DNA of 32,201 bases from Streptomyces sp. SID486 (lineage in GTDB: Bacteria; Actinomycetota; Actinomycetes; Streptomycetales; Streptomycetaceae): contig NZ_WWJT01000351.1 of NCBI RefSeq assembly GCF_009865385.1, positions 1 to 32,201 on the forward strand, given 5' to 3'. Under the pieces are notes generated by a model. The model had not been told where the DNA came from. It was given only the letters and a program-made list of their open reading frames with translations, and made no database searches. Positions 6,900-15,165 of this stretch are shown here, one piece after another. The position numbers and the translations under genes are program-made. The first letter of the stretch is position 1. Each line of letters opens with the position of its first letter.

Positions 6900-8165
6900 C
6901 TACCGCTTGTCCGCCGGCGCCCCGGGAACACCCTTGGGCGCCGGGGCCGGCCGGCCCGACAGGAAGGACGCCCAGCCCTGCCGGGGCGCCTCGCCCACCT
7001 CCAGGGTGCGCAGTCTCGCCAGGGTCTGCGGGTCCTGCGCGTCCAGCCAGTCGGCCAGCTGGTGGAAGGAGACGCAGCGCACCTCCGGCTTGGTGCACAC
7101 CTCCTTCACCACGTCCTCGACGGCACGCATGTAGGTGCCGCCGTTCCACGACTCGAAGTGGTTGCCGATGATCAGGGGCGCGCGGTTGCCGTCGTAGGCG
7201 CGGTAGAAGCCCTTGAGCAGGCCGTCGCGCATCTGGTCGCCCCAGTAGTCGAACTTGTCCGGGTCGCCCTGGGTCTCGGTGCCGGACTGGTTGACCATGA
7301 AGTTGTAGTCCATGGTCAGCTGTTCATAGGTGTGGCCCGGGAAGGGCACGAGCTGCATCGACAGGTCCCACAGCCCTTCCTTCTTCTTGGGCCAGACCTG
7401 GTCGTCGACCCCGCTGGAGTCATAGCGGAAGCCCAGCTGGCGGGCGGCCTTCATGAAGTTCTTCTGCCCCTCGAGGCAGGGGGTGCGGGCCCCGATCAGC
7501 TCCTTTTCGTAGTCGAAGGGCAGCGGCGCCTCCGCCTTCCTGCCGGTGTTGGTCTTCCAGGACTCCACGAACTTCTTCGCCTGGGCGATCTCGCTCTTCC
7601 ACTCGTCCACCGACCAGGTGCCGACCCCGCCGTCGGGCCCGCAGAAGTGGCCGTTGAAGTGGGTGCCGATCTCGTTGCCCTCCAGCCAGGCCAGCCGTAC
7701 CTGCTCGAGGGTGTCGGCGATGCCCTGCTCGTCGTTGAAGCCGATGTCGGAGCGGCCCGGCGAGTGCTGTGGCGGCTTGTACAGATCGCGCTTCTCCTCG
7801 GGCAGCGTGTACACGCCGCTGAGGAAGTACGTCATGTTCGCGTTGTTCTCCTTGGCGACCTTGCGGAAGTGCGAGAACAGCTTCTGGCTGTCCTCACCCG
7901 CACCGTCCCAGGAGAAGACGACGAACTGCGGGGGCTTCTGACCGGGGCTCAGCCGCTCGGGCTCGGGCAGATGGGGCTGCGCTCCGGTGTACGCGGTGGA
8001 TCCGTCGCCGATCAGCCGGAAGACGCTGCCCGGAGCCGGTGCCCCCTTCCGCGGGCCGGGCGCCCCTTCGTGCTTGCCGGTGGAGTCGCTCGCACAACCG
8101 GCGAGCGACGCCGCACACGCCGCGGCGACCACGGCGCCGACGGCGATCCTGTGGGTGGCGGCCAT
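6900..8165 (-). CDS. Secreted lipoprotein with polysaccharide-deacetylase (NodB-like) fold
   Basis: This 421-residue precursor begins with a lipoprotein signal: a basic start, a hydrophobic Ala/Val stretch, and the lipobox LAGC with the cysteine at about residue 24. A short Gly/Pro/Lys-rich linker follows. The body has FVVFSWDGAGED (the NodB motif-1 position, usually TFDDGP) and EIGTHFNGHFCG (motif-2 position, H-x3-H). This suggests a metal-dependent deacetylase-like domain with a substituted first motif. Activity on a particular polymer cannot be predicted, and the enzyme may be inactive. ATG 8165 is preceded by GGAAGAAGGTGGG, a good ribosome binding site. It is convergent with the CooC-like gene (3-nt gap) and divergent from the SulP-carbonic anhydrase gene. 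Confidence 0.8.
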   Translation of the reverse strand: MAATHRIAVGAVVAAACAASLAGCASDSTGKHEGAPGPRKGAPAPGSVFRLIGDGSTAYTGAQPHLPEPERLSPGQKPPQFVVFSWDGAGEDSQKLFSHFRKVAKENNANMTYFLSGVYTLPEEKRDLYKPPQHSPGRSDIGFNDEQGIADTLEQVRLAWLEGNEIGTHFNGHFCGPDGGVGTWSVDEWKSEIAQAKKFVESWKTNTGRKAEAPLPFDYEKELIGARTPCLEGQKNFMKAARQLGFRYDSSGVDDQVWPKKKEGLWDLSMQLVPFPGHTYEQLTMDYNFMVNQSGTETQGDPDKFDYWGDQMRDGLLKGFYRAYDGNRAPLIIGNHFESWNGGTYMRAVEDVVKEVCTKPEVRCVSFHQLADWLDAQDPQTLARLRTLEVGEAPRQGWASFLSGRPAPAPKGVPGAPADKR

Positions 8166-8501
8166 GTTCCGCCCACCTTCTTCCTTCTCTCAGGCACACG
8201 CTGATGAGGGCCGTTTCTGGTGATACGCCGGGCTTGTCCCGGCGGCGCCGCCAAGGTCGCACGGGACCGAGAAGGAATTAGTACGACAAGCCGATCAAAT
8301 GATTAGTTCACTCCGGCAGGGGATCTTCTGCCCCGTTTGCCCCGGAAAACTATGCTTTACCTTTACTCCGCATTACGGTTCTTTTACCGAGCGTTGCTCC
8401 ATCCCGCCACTGCACGCCGTGACCCACGGCCGCGACCGCCCCGCCCACACCGCGGGTCCCACCCAGTCCGCGACCGCGCCGCCCCGGAGGAGACGGGAAA
8501 C
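8166..8501. other. Divergent intergenic region between lipoprotein and SulP-CA genes
   Basis: These 336 bases must hold the two divergent promoters. The section 8270-8395 is strikingly AT-rich for this genome (for example AAAACTATGCTTTACC). TATGCT at 8351-8356 is a possible -10 for the rightward gene, giving a leader of roughly 140 nt; no matching -35 is clear. I see no protein gene in it. Confidence 0.5.
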
Positions 8502-10859
8502 ATGTCAGCCTGCGCACCCCCTCACACCCAGCACCCCCACTCACCCACCGGCCCCGCGCCCACGCGCCGGCGCCGCACCGTCGAGGGCGCCGACCTGTCC
8601 GCGTCCGTAGCGGTCTTCCTGATCGCCCTGCCCCTCTCCCTCGGCATCGCCCTGGCCACCGGCGCACCACTGCAGGCCGGACTCGTCGCCGCCGCGGTCG
8701 GCGGGGTCGTCGCCGGACGGCTGGGCGGCTGCCCCCTCCAGGTCAGCGGACCCGCCGCCGGACTCACGGTGGTCACCGCGGACCTGATCCACCGTTACGG
8801 CTGGCGGGCGACCTGCGGCATCACCGTCCTCGCCGGTCTCGCCCAGCTCGGCCTCGGCTGCCTGCGGGTGGCGCGGGGCGCGCTCGCGGTCAGTCCGGCC
8901 GTGGTGCACGGCATGCTCGCGGGCATCGGCATCACCATCGCCGTCGCCCAGCTGCACATCGTCCTCGGCGGCAGCCCGGACAGTTCCGTCCTCGCCAACC
9001 TGCGGGACCTGCCGGCCCAGTTGGCCGACCCGCACCCGGCGGCGGTGTCGATGAGCGCCCTGACCCTGGTCCTGCTGCTGGCCTGGCCGCGGCTGCCCGG
9101 CCGCGCCGGGCGGCTGCTGCGCAGGGTGCCGGCGGCCCTCGTGGCCGTCACCGGCGCCACGGCGGCCGCCGCCCTCAGCGGCCTCGTCCTGCCCCGGGTC
9201 GACCTGCCGTCCTGGCGCAGTCACGCCCTGGCCGGACTGCCCGAGGGCCCGGTGTTCGGCGTCGTGGCCGCCGTGCTCACCACCACCCTGGTGTGCAGCG
9301 TGCAGTCGCTGCTCGGCGCGGTGGCCGTGGACAAACTGATCGCCTCCCGTCCCGGCCCCCAGTCCCGCGTCGGCCGTTCCGACCTGGACCGGGAGCTGCT
9401 CGGCCAGGGCGCCGCCAACGTCGTCTCGGGAGCCCTCGGCGGACTGCCGGTGGCGGGTGTGGCGGTGCGCAGTTCCGCGAACGTGAAATCGGGTGCGGTC
9501 AGCCGGAACTCCACGATGCTGCACGGCGTTCTCGTAGTAGCCGCCGCACTGCTGATGGTCCCGCTCCTGGAGGAGATCCCGCTCGCCTCCCTCGCCGCCC
9601 TGGTGATGGCCGTCGGCATCCAGATGGTGTCCCTGCACCACATCCGCACGGTGACGCGCCACCGCGAGGTGCCCGTCTACGCCGTGACCGCACTCGGCGT
9701 GGTGTTCCTCGGTGTCCTGCAGGGCGTCTGCCTCGGAATCGCCGTGGCCGTCGCCATCGCCCTGCACCGCCTCACCCACACCCGCATCACCCATGAGGAG
9801 GAGAGAGGAGTCCATCACGTACGGGTCCGCGGTCAGCTGACCTTCCTCGCGGTGCCCCGGCTCAGCAGAGCCCTGCATCTCGTGCCCCAGGGTGCGCACG
9901 CGGTCGTGGAGTTGGACGGCTCCTTCATGGACCACGCGGCGTACGAGTCGCTGCAGGACTGGCGGAGCGCCCACACCGCGCGGGGGGGAAAGGCCGAGCT
10001 GACGGGCCGGCGCGGCGGGATCGGGACCGCCGGGCAGACCCCGTCCGCCGAGTGCCGGTGCCGCCCCTGGACCCCCTGGCGCGACCACCGGTCCTGCTTC
10101 GCCGGTGCCGGTGCGGCTCCGGCCGGCCCGGATGACGGGCGGCCCGCCGGGCGGGAACTGGCCCGTGGCATCAGCTCGTTCCAGCGGAACACCGCGCCGC
10201 TGGTGCGGGAGGAGCTGGCGCGGCTCGCCCGGGAGGGCCAGCGACCCTCACAGCTCTTCCTCACCTGCACCGACTCCCGGCTCGTCACATCGATGATCAC
10301 CGCCAGTGGTCCCGGCGATCTGTTCGTCGTCCGCAACGTCGGCAACCTGGTGCCGCCACCGGGCGAGGAGGGCGGCGACGACTCGGTGGCCGCCGCCATC
10401 GAGTACGCGGTGGACGTGCTCGGGGTGCGCTCGATCACGGTGTGCGGGCACTCCGGGTGCGGGGCGATGCAGGCGCTGGCCGGCGGCGGGACCGGCGGCG
10501 GGAGCACACCGCTGCGGCGGTGGCTGCGGCACGGGCTGCCGAGCCTGGCACGGATGGCCGGGGACCGGGGCGACCGGCCCCGGCTGGCCGGCCGGGAACC
10601 CGCGGACGCGGTGGAACTGCTGTGCCTGGCCAACGTCGTCCAGCAACTGGCGCACCTGCGGGCGCACGGCCCGGTCGCCCGCGCCCTGGCCGACGGGGAA
10701 CTGGAGCTGCACGGCATGTACTTCCACGTGGGCGAGGCACAGGCGTACCTGCTCGGGCAAGCGGAGGAAGGAGCGGTGTTCGAGCACGTCACGGGCGGCG
10801 TCCACCGAGGTGAGGGGGCACATGGCCCGGTTCGGCCGGCGATCCCGAGAAAGGTCTAA
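8502..10859 (+). CDS. SulP-family anion transporter fused to beta-carbonic anhydrase
   Basis: This 785-residue fusion protein joins a SulP permease (about residues 25-430, many hydrophobic helices, conserved SGPAAGLTVV early and SANVKSGAVSRNSTMLHG late), a STAS-like domain (about 440-520) and a complete beta-class carbonic anhydrase (about 555-760). Zinc ligands are visible as CTDSR (Cys589, Asp591, Arg593) and HSGC (His650, Cys653). Such fusions are known in several bacteria and are thought to be bicarbonate transporters coupled to CO2/bicarbonate interconversion; Rv3273 of M. tuberculosis is an example. ATG 8502 is chosen for its strong GGAGGAGA 8-9 nt upstream. The open frame from 8337 adds only a Pro/Arg-rich stretch without membrane helices. 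The linker between STAS and carbonic anhydrase is Gly/Ala/Pro-rich. Confidence 0.93.
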   Translation: MSACAPPHTQHPHSPTGPAPTRRRRTVEGADLSASVAVFLIALPLSLGIALATGAPLQAGLVAAAVGGVVAGRLGGCPLQVSGPAAGLTVVTADLIHRYGWRATCGITVLAGLAQLGLGCLRVARGALAVSPAVVHGMLAGIGITIAVAQLHIVLGGSPDSSVLANLRDLPAQLADPHPAAVSMSALTLVLLLAWPRLPGRAGRLLRRVPAALVAVTGATAAAALSGLVLPRVDLPSWRSHALAGLPEGPVFGVVAAVLTTTLVCSVQSLLGAVAVDKLIASRPGPQSRVGRSDLDRELLGQGAANVVSGALGGLPVAGVAVRSSANVKSGAVSRNSTMLHGVLVVAAALLMVPLLEEIPLASLAALVMAVGIQMVSLHHIRTVTRHREVPVYAVTALGVVFLGVLQGVCLGIAVAVAIALHRLTHTRITHEEERGVHHVRVRGQLTFLAVPRLSRALHLVPQGAHAVVELDGSFMDHAAYESLQDWRSAHTARGGKAELTGRRGGIGTAGQTPSAECRCRPWTPWRDHRSCFAGAGAAPAGPDDGRPAGRELARGISSFQRNTAPLVREELARLAREGQRPSQLFLTCTDSRLVTSMITASGPGDLFVVRNVGNLVPPPGEEGGDDSVAAAIEYAVDVLGVRSITVCGHSGCGAMQALAGGGTGGGSTPLRRWLRHGLPSLARMAGDRGDRPRLAGREPADAVELLCLANVVQQLAHLRAHGPVARALADGELELHGMYFHVGEAQAYLLGQAEEGAVFEHVTGGVHRGEGAHGPVRPAIPRKV

Positions 10860-10907
10860 ACCAATTTACCGGTCGCCCTTGTCATCGGACCCCCGCGTCT
10901 GATGAGC

Positions 10908-10923
10908 TGTGGCCTGGGACACA
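10908..10923. promoter_or_regulatory. Crp-like binding site upstream of acsA
   Basis: The 16-mer TGTGGCCTGGGACACA fits TGTG-N8-CACA, the core of the actinobacterial Crp/GlxR consensus TGTGA-N6-TCACA, with the inner base of each half changed. It is centred about 35 bp before the acsA start codon. The cognate regulator, Crp, is encoded 9 kb away in the same window. Confidence 0.45.
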
Positions 10924-10950
10924 ACGGACACCCTTCGAACGGGAGATGTC

Positions 10951-12906
10951 GTGAGCAACGAAAGCCTGGCCAACCTGCTCAAGGAAGAGCGCAGGTTCGC
11001 GCCACCCGCCGACCTGGCCGCGCACGCCAACGTCACAGCGGAGGCGTACGAACAGGCCAAGGCTGACAGGCTCGGCTTCTGGGCCGAGCAGGCCCGTCGG
11101 CTGACCTGGGCCAAAGAACCGACCGAGACGCTGGACTGGTCGAACCCGCCGTTCGCGAAGTGGTTCAAGGACGGCGAGCTGAACGTCGCGTACAACTGCG
11201 TGGACCGGCATGTGGAGGCCGGGCACGGGGACCGCGTCGCCATCCACTTCGAGGGCGAGCCCGGCGACAGCCGCGCGATCACCTACGCGGAGCTGAAGGA
11301 CGAGGTCTCCAGGGCCGCCAACGCCCTGCTGGAGCTGGGCGTGCGGAAGGGCGACCGCGTCGCCATCTACATGCCGATGATCCCGGAGACCGCGATCGCG
11401 ATGCTGGCCTCGGCCCGGATCGGCGCGGCGCACTCGGTCGTCTTCGGCGGCTTCTCGGCCGACGCCCTCGCGACCCGCATCCAGGACGCGGACGCCAAGG
11501 TCGTCATCACCGCCGACGGCGGCTACCGGCGCGGCAAGCCGTCCGCGCTCAAGCCGGCCGTGGACGAGGCGGCCGAGAAGGCGGGCAACGTCGAGCACGT
11601 GCTCGTGGTGCGCCGTACCGGGCAGGAAGTGGTCTGGAACGGCGAGCGGGACGTGTGGTGGGACGAGCTGGTGGGCCGCCAGTCCGCCGAGCACACCCCG
11701 GAGGCGTTCGGGGCGGAGCACCCGCTGTTCATCCTCTACACCTCCGGCACGACGGGGAAGCCCAAGGGCATCCTGCACACCTCCGGCGGCTACCTCACCC
11801 AGGTGGCCTACACCCACTGGGCGGTGTTCGACCTCAAGCCGGAGACGGACGTCTACTGGTGCACGGCCGACGTCGGCTGGGTGACCGGGCACTCGTACAT
11901 CGTGTACGGCCCGCTGGCCAACGGCGCGACACAGGTGATGTACGAGGGCACGCCGGACACCCCGCACCAGGGCCGGTTCTGGGAGATCGTGCAGAAGTAC
12001 AAGGTCACGACCCTCTACACCGCGCCGACCGCGATCCGGACGTTCATGAAGTGGGGCGACGACATCCCCGCCAAGTTCGACCTGGGCAGTCTGCGCGTCC
12101 TGGGCTCGGTCGGTGAGCCCATCAACCCCGAGGCGTGGGTCTGGTACCGCAAGCACATCGGCGCCGACGCCACGCCCGTCGTGGACACCTGGTGGCAGAC
12201 CGAGACCGGCGCCATGATGATCACGCCGCTGCCCGGCGTCACCGAGACCAAGCCCGGTTCGGCGCAGCGTCCGCTGCCCGGCATCAGCGCGACCGTCGTC
12301 GACGACGAGGCGAACGAGGTGCCCAACGGCGGCGGCGGCTACCTGGTGCTGACCGAGCCGTGGCCGTCGATGCTGCGCACCATCTGGGGTGACGACCAGC
12401 GGTTCATCGACACCTACTGGTCCCGCTTCGAGGGCAAGTACTTCGCCGGGGACGGAGCGAAGAGGGACGACGACGGGGACATCTGGCTGCTGGGCCGGGT
12501 GGACGACGTGATGCTCGTCTCCGGCCACAACATCTCCACCACCGAGGTGGAGTCGGCCCTCGTCTCACACCCGTCGGTCGCCGAGGCCGCCGTCGTGGGC
12601 GCCGCGGACGAGACCACCGGCCAGGCCATCGTCGCGTTCGTCATCCTGCGCGGCACCGCCACGGAGGACGACAGGCTCGTCGGCGAGCTGCGCGATCACG
12701 TCGGCGCCACGCTGGGGCCGATCGCCAAGCCCAAGCGGATCCTGCCGGTGGCGGAGCTGCCGAAGACCCGCTCCGGCAAGATCATGCGCCGTCTGCTGCG
12801 GGACGTGGCCGAGAACCGTCAGCTGGGTGACGTCACCACCCTGACCGACTCGACCGTCATGCAGCTGATCCAGGACAAGCTCCCCGCGGCGCCCAGCGAG
12901 GACTGA
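10951..12906 (+). CDS. acsA: Acetyl-CoA synthetase
   Basis: This 651-residue AMP-forming enzyme converts acetate, ATP and CoA to acetyl-CoA in the cytoplasm. The length is typical. Adenylation motifs are all present: [11 protein letters not shown] (P-loop), [18 protein letters not shown], the hinge region [12 protein letters not shown] and the C-terminal SGKIMRR. The lysine at about residue 610 of that last motif is the one acetylated by Pat/AcuA-type enzymes and freed by sirtuins. GTG 10951 is chosen because GGGAGAT lies 5-6 nt upstream and the N-terminus matches the family; the open frame reaches 10909 without a better site. A Crp-like box lies at 10908-10923. A strong hairpin follows the stop. 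Rv3667 is the syntenic gene. Confidence 0.97.
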   Translation: MSNESLANLLKEERRFAPPADLAAHANVTAEAYEQAKADRLGFWAEQARRLTWAKEPTETLDWSNPPFAKWFKDGELNVAYNCVDRHVEAGHGDRVAIHFEGEPGDSRAITYAELKDEVSRAANALLELGVRKGDRVAIYMPMIPETAIAMLASARIGAAHSVVFGGFSADALATRIQDADAKVVITADGGYRRGKPSALKPAVDEAAEKAGNVEHVLVVRRTGQEVVWNGERDVWWDELVGRQSAEHTPEAFGAEHPLFILYTSGTTGKPKGILHTSGGYLTQVAYTHWAVFDLKPETDVYWCTADVGWVTGHSYIVYGPLANGATQVMYEGTPDTPHQGRFWEIVQKYKVTTLYTAPTAIRTFMKWGDDIPAKFDLGSLRVLGSVGEPINPEAWVWYRKHIGADATPVVDTWWQTETGAMMITPLPGVTETKPGSAQRPLPGISATVVDDEANEVPNGGGGYLVLTEPWPSMLRTIWGDDQRFIDTYWSRFEGKYFAGDGAKRDDDGDIWLLGRVDDVMLVSGHNISTTEVESALVSHPSVAEAAVVGAADETTGQAIVAFVILRGTATEDDRLVGELRDHVGATLGPIAKPKRILPVAELPKTRSGKIMRRLLRDVAENRQLGDVTTLTDSTVMQLIQDKLPAAPSED

Positions 12907-12930
12907 GCGGCCCGGAGGAGTGGACCGTCC

Positions 12931-12973
12931 CCCGCGGGGCACCCGCCGGCGAACGTGCCGGGTGCCCCGCGGG
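12931..12973 (+). terminator. Hairpin terminator of acsA
   Basis: A perfect 15-bp stem (CCCGCGGGGCACCCG at 12931-12945 with its complement at 12959-12973) closes on a 13-nt loop, 24 nt after the acsA stop codon. A T-run is absent. Confidence 0.75.
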
Positions 12974-13010
12974 CGTCTACGGTGAAGATCACCGGACCCG
13001 GCGCGCGCCA

Positions 13011-13049
13011 GTTTAGGTAAACTAAACAAAGTGCCGTACGACACGGCAC
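13011..13049. promoter_or_regulatory. Two adjacent dyads upstream of nhaA
   Basis: The AT-rich dyad GTTTAG-N5-CTAAAC (13011-13027) stands out in this GC-rich sequence. It resembles the TTAGG/CCTAA style of metal-repressor boxes (DtxR/MntR type) without matching either exactly. It is followed 3 nt later by GTGCCGT-N5-ACGGCAC (13031-13049). Both lie 60-100 bp before the nhaA start. They could be an operator, part of the promoter, or a leader hairpin. Confidence 0.45.
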
Positions 13050-13108
13050 GTCAGGTGCGCCGGGAAGTCTGGTCGGCATGTGAGTTTCGCCTGCCCCGGA
13101 GGTCTCCC

Positions 13109-14551
13109 GTGACCGCGCCCCGCGCCCGTACCACCGCCCGCAAGGTCCTCGGCCGTCTGTCCCTGCCCGAGCGGACCTACATCGCGAACGCGCTGCGCAC
13201 CGAGACCGTCGGCGGAGTCCTGCTGCTGCTCGCCGCCATAGCCGCGCTGGCCTGGGCGAACATCCCCGGCCTGCGTCACGGCTACACGGGCGTCAGCCAC
13301 TTCCACCTCGGCCCCGGCGCCCTCGGCCTGCACCTCTCCGTCGCCCACTGGGCCGCCGACGGACTGCTCGCCGTGTTCTTCTTCGTCGCCGGCATCGAAC
13401 TCAAGCGCGAGCTGGTCGCGGGCGATCTGCGCGACCCCAGAGCGGCCGTGCTGCCCGTCGTGGCGGCGCTGTGCGGGATGGCCGTACCGGCGCTCGTCTA
13501 CACGCTCACCAACCTCGCGGGCGACGGCTCCCTCCAGGGCTGGGCGGTGCCCACCGCCACCGACATCGCCTTCGCGCTCGCCGTCCTCGCGGTCATCGGC
13601 ACCTCACTGCCCAGCGCCCTGCGCGCCTTCCTGCTCACCCTCGCGGTCGTCGACGACCTCTTCGCGATCCTGATCATCGCGATCTTCTTCACCGACCGGC
13701 TGAACTTCGCCGCCCTCGGCGGTGCCGTCGCCGGCCTCGCCGTCTTCTGGCTGCTGCTGCGCAAGGGGGTGCGCGGCTGGTACGTCTACGTACCGCTGGC
13801 CCTCGTCGTCTGGGCGCTGATGTACAACAGCGGCGTGCACGCCACCGTCGCCGGCGTGGCGATGGGGCTGATGCTGCGCTGCACCACCCGGGAAGGGGAG
13901 GAGCACTCGCCGGCCGAGCACATCGAGCACCTCGTGCGGCCCCTGTCGGCCGGGCTCGCCGTACCGCTGTTCGCCCTGTTCAGCGCCGGTGTGCCGATAT
14001 CGGGCGGGGCGCTCGGGGATGTGTTCGCCAAGCCCGAGACGCTCGGCGTCGTGCTCGGCCTGGTCGTGGGCAAGGCGGCCGGCATCTTCGGCGGTACCTG
14101 GCTGACCGCCCGCTTCACCCGCGCGCAGCTCAGCGCGGAACTGGCGTGGGCCGACGTCTTCGCCGTGGCCTCGCTCGCCGGGATCGGTTTCACGGTCTCG
14201 CTGCTCATCGGGGAGCTGGCCTTCGACGGCGACGCCGTACTCACCGACGAGGTGAAGGCCGCCGTCCTCACCGGCTCACTGATCGCGGCGGTGTGCGCGA
14301 CGGTACTGCTGAAGCTGCGCAACGCCCGCTACCGCACGCTGTGCGAGGACGAGGACCGCGACGAGGACCTCGACGGCATCCCGGACGTCTACGAGCAGGA
14401 CGACCCGGCCTACCACCTCCGCATGGCCGAGATCCACGAGCGCAAGGCCGCCGAACACCGGCGGCTGGCCGCCGAGCGGGCGGCCGAGGCGCGCCACGGG
14501 CTTGCGGAAGTACCGGGCGGGGCAGGCGAGGAAGGCGACCGTCCGGCATGA
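13109..14551 (+). CDS. nhaA: Na+/H+ antiporter NhaA with C-terminal acidic tail
   Basis: This 480-residue membrane protein exports Na+ in exchange for protons. The family core covers about residues 25-410 with 11-12 hydrophobic helices. The signature WAVPTATDIAFALAV and the paired aspartates of LAVVDDLFAIL (Asp182-Asp183, equivalent to E. coli Asp163-Asp164) are intact. After the last helix there is an unusual 70-residue cytoplasmic tail. It begins with an acidic stretch containing DEDLDGIPD (418-426), an exact DxDxDGxxD calcium-loop pattern, and continues into a charged Glu/Arg/Ala helix likely to form a coiled coil. GTG 13109 follows GGAGG by 6 nt; the 26 codons upstream are read-through of the promoter dyads. 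This gene does not belong to the mycobacterial synteny and looks like a Streptomyces insertion. Confidence 0.95.
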   Translation: MTAPRARTTARKVLGRLSLPERTYIANALRTETVGGVLLLLAAIAALAWANIPGLRHGYTGVSHFHLGPGALGLHLSVAHWAADGLLAVFFFVAGIELKRELVAGDLRDPRAAVLPVVAALCGMAVPALVYTLTNLAGDGSLQGWAVPTATDIAFALAVLAVIGTSLPSALRAFLLTLAVVDDLFAILIIAIFFTDRLNFAALGGAVAGLAVFWLLLRKGVRGWYVYVPLALVVWALMYNSGVHATVAGVAMGLMLRCTTREGEEHSPAEHIEHLVRPLSAGLAVPLFALFSAGVPISGGALGDVFAKPETLGVVLGLVVGKAAGIFGGTWLTARFTRAQLSAELAWADVFAVASLAGIGFTVSLLIGELAFDGDAVLTDEVKAAVLTGSLIAAVCATVLLKLRNARYRTLCEDEDRDEDLDGIPDVYEQDDPAYHLRMAEIHERKAAEHRRLAAERAAEARHGLAEVPGGAGEEGDRPA

Positions 14552-14676
14552 TCTGACGAGACGGTACAAAACAAGACGGCCGCGCGCGCACGACGGCCAC
14601 CCGGACGGCCGTACGAGCAGGACGGCCGTTCCCCGCAGCGCACGTGTGGCACAACAGACTTCTGAGGGAGAACGCG
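14552..14676. repeat. GACGGCC-rich spacer between nhaA and the holin-like gene
   Basis: The heptamer GACGGCC occurs four times between about 14574 and 14626. Because ACGGCCGT is self-complementary, the copies can pair with each other as alternative hairpins. This may end nhaA transcription. The next gene has its own ribosome binding site. Confidence 0.4.
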
Positions 14677-15165
14677 ATGAGCGCACCCGACGGCAGCCCG
14701 GTCGGCGCCGAACGCAGCATCGGCCAGCTGTTCGCCTCGGCGACGACCGAGATGTCGGCGCTGGTGCACGACGAGATCGCGCTGGCCAAGGCTCAGCTCA
14801 AGCAGGACGTGAAGCGCGGCGCGGTCAGCGGCGGCGCGTTCTCGATCGCCGGCGCGGTGCTGGTGTTCTCCCTGCCGATGCTCAACTTCGCCCTGGCGTA
14901 CGGCATCAGGACCTGGAGCGGCTGGAACCTGGCCGTCTGCTTCCTGCTGTCCTTCGCGGCCAACGTGCTCGTCGCCGGCTTCCTCGCGCTCATCGGCACG
15001 GTGTTCGCGAAGAAGGCCAAGAAGGGCCAGGGCCCGCAGAAGGTGGCCGCCTCGATGAAGGAGACGGCGGGCGTCCTGCAGAACGCCAAGCCCCACCCGC
15101 GGCCGGAGCTGCCCGAGGACCGGACCCCCGCGGCCATCGAGGCTGTGGCACGCTCGTCGTCATGA
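14677..15165 (+). CDS. Phage-holin-family (DUF1469/holin-X superfamily) membrane protein
   Basis: This 162-residue protein begins with a cytoplasmic amphipathic helix (SIGQLFASATTEMSALVHDE), typical of the actinobacterial putative holin/Act_Holin family. Two long hydrophobic helices follow (about residues 52-80 and 85-110), then a lysine cluster KKAKKG and a soluble C-terminus. The actual role in cells is not known; despite the name there is no phage context here. ATG 14677 follows GAGGGAG with good spacing; an upstream in-frame ATG at 14644 lacks one. The stop overlaps the start of the hydrolase gene (ATGA). Rv3669, next to ephE, is the syntenic counterpart. Confidence 0.85.
   Translation: MSAPDGSPVGAERSIGQLFASATTEMSALVHDEIALAKAQLKQDVKRGAVSGGAFSIAGAVLVFSLPMLNFALAYGIRTWSGWNLAVCFLLSFAANVLVAGFLALIGTVFAKKAKKGQGPQKVAASMKETAGVLQNAKPHPRPELPEDRTPAAIEAVARSSS

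Noticed and set aside
10882..12528. 548-codon minus-strand frame opposite acsA
   Set aside because: Composition of a shadow frame; acsA motifs and codon bias on the plus strand are unambiguous.
14677..15165. Holin-like gene as evidence for a prophage
   Set aside because: The family is a general actinobacterial membrane protein; no other phage genes occur, and the gene is syntenic with Rv3669.
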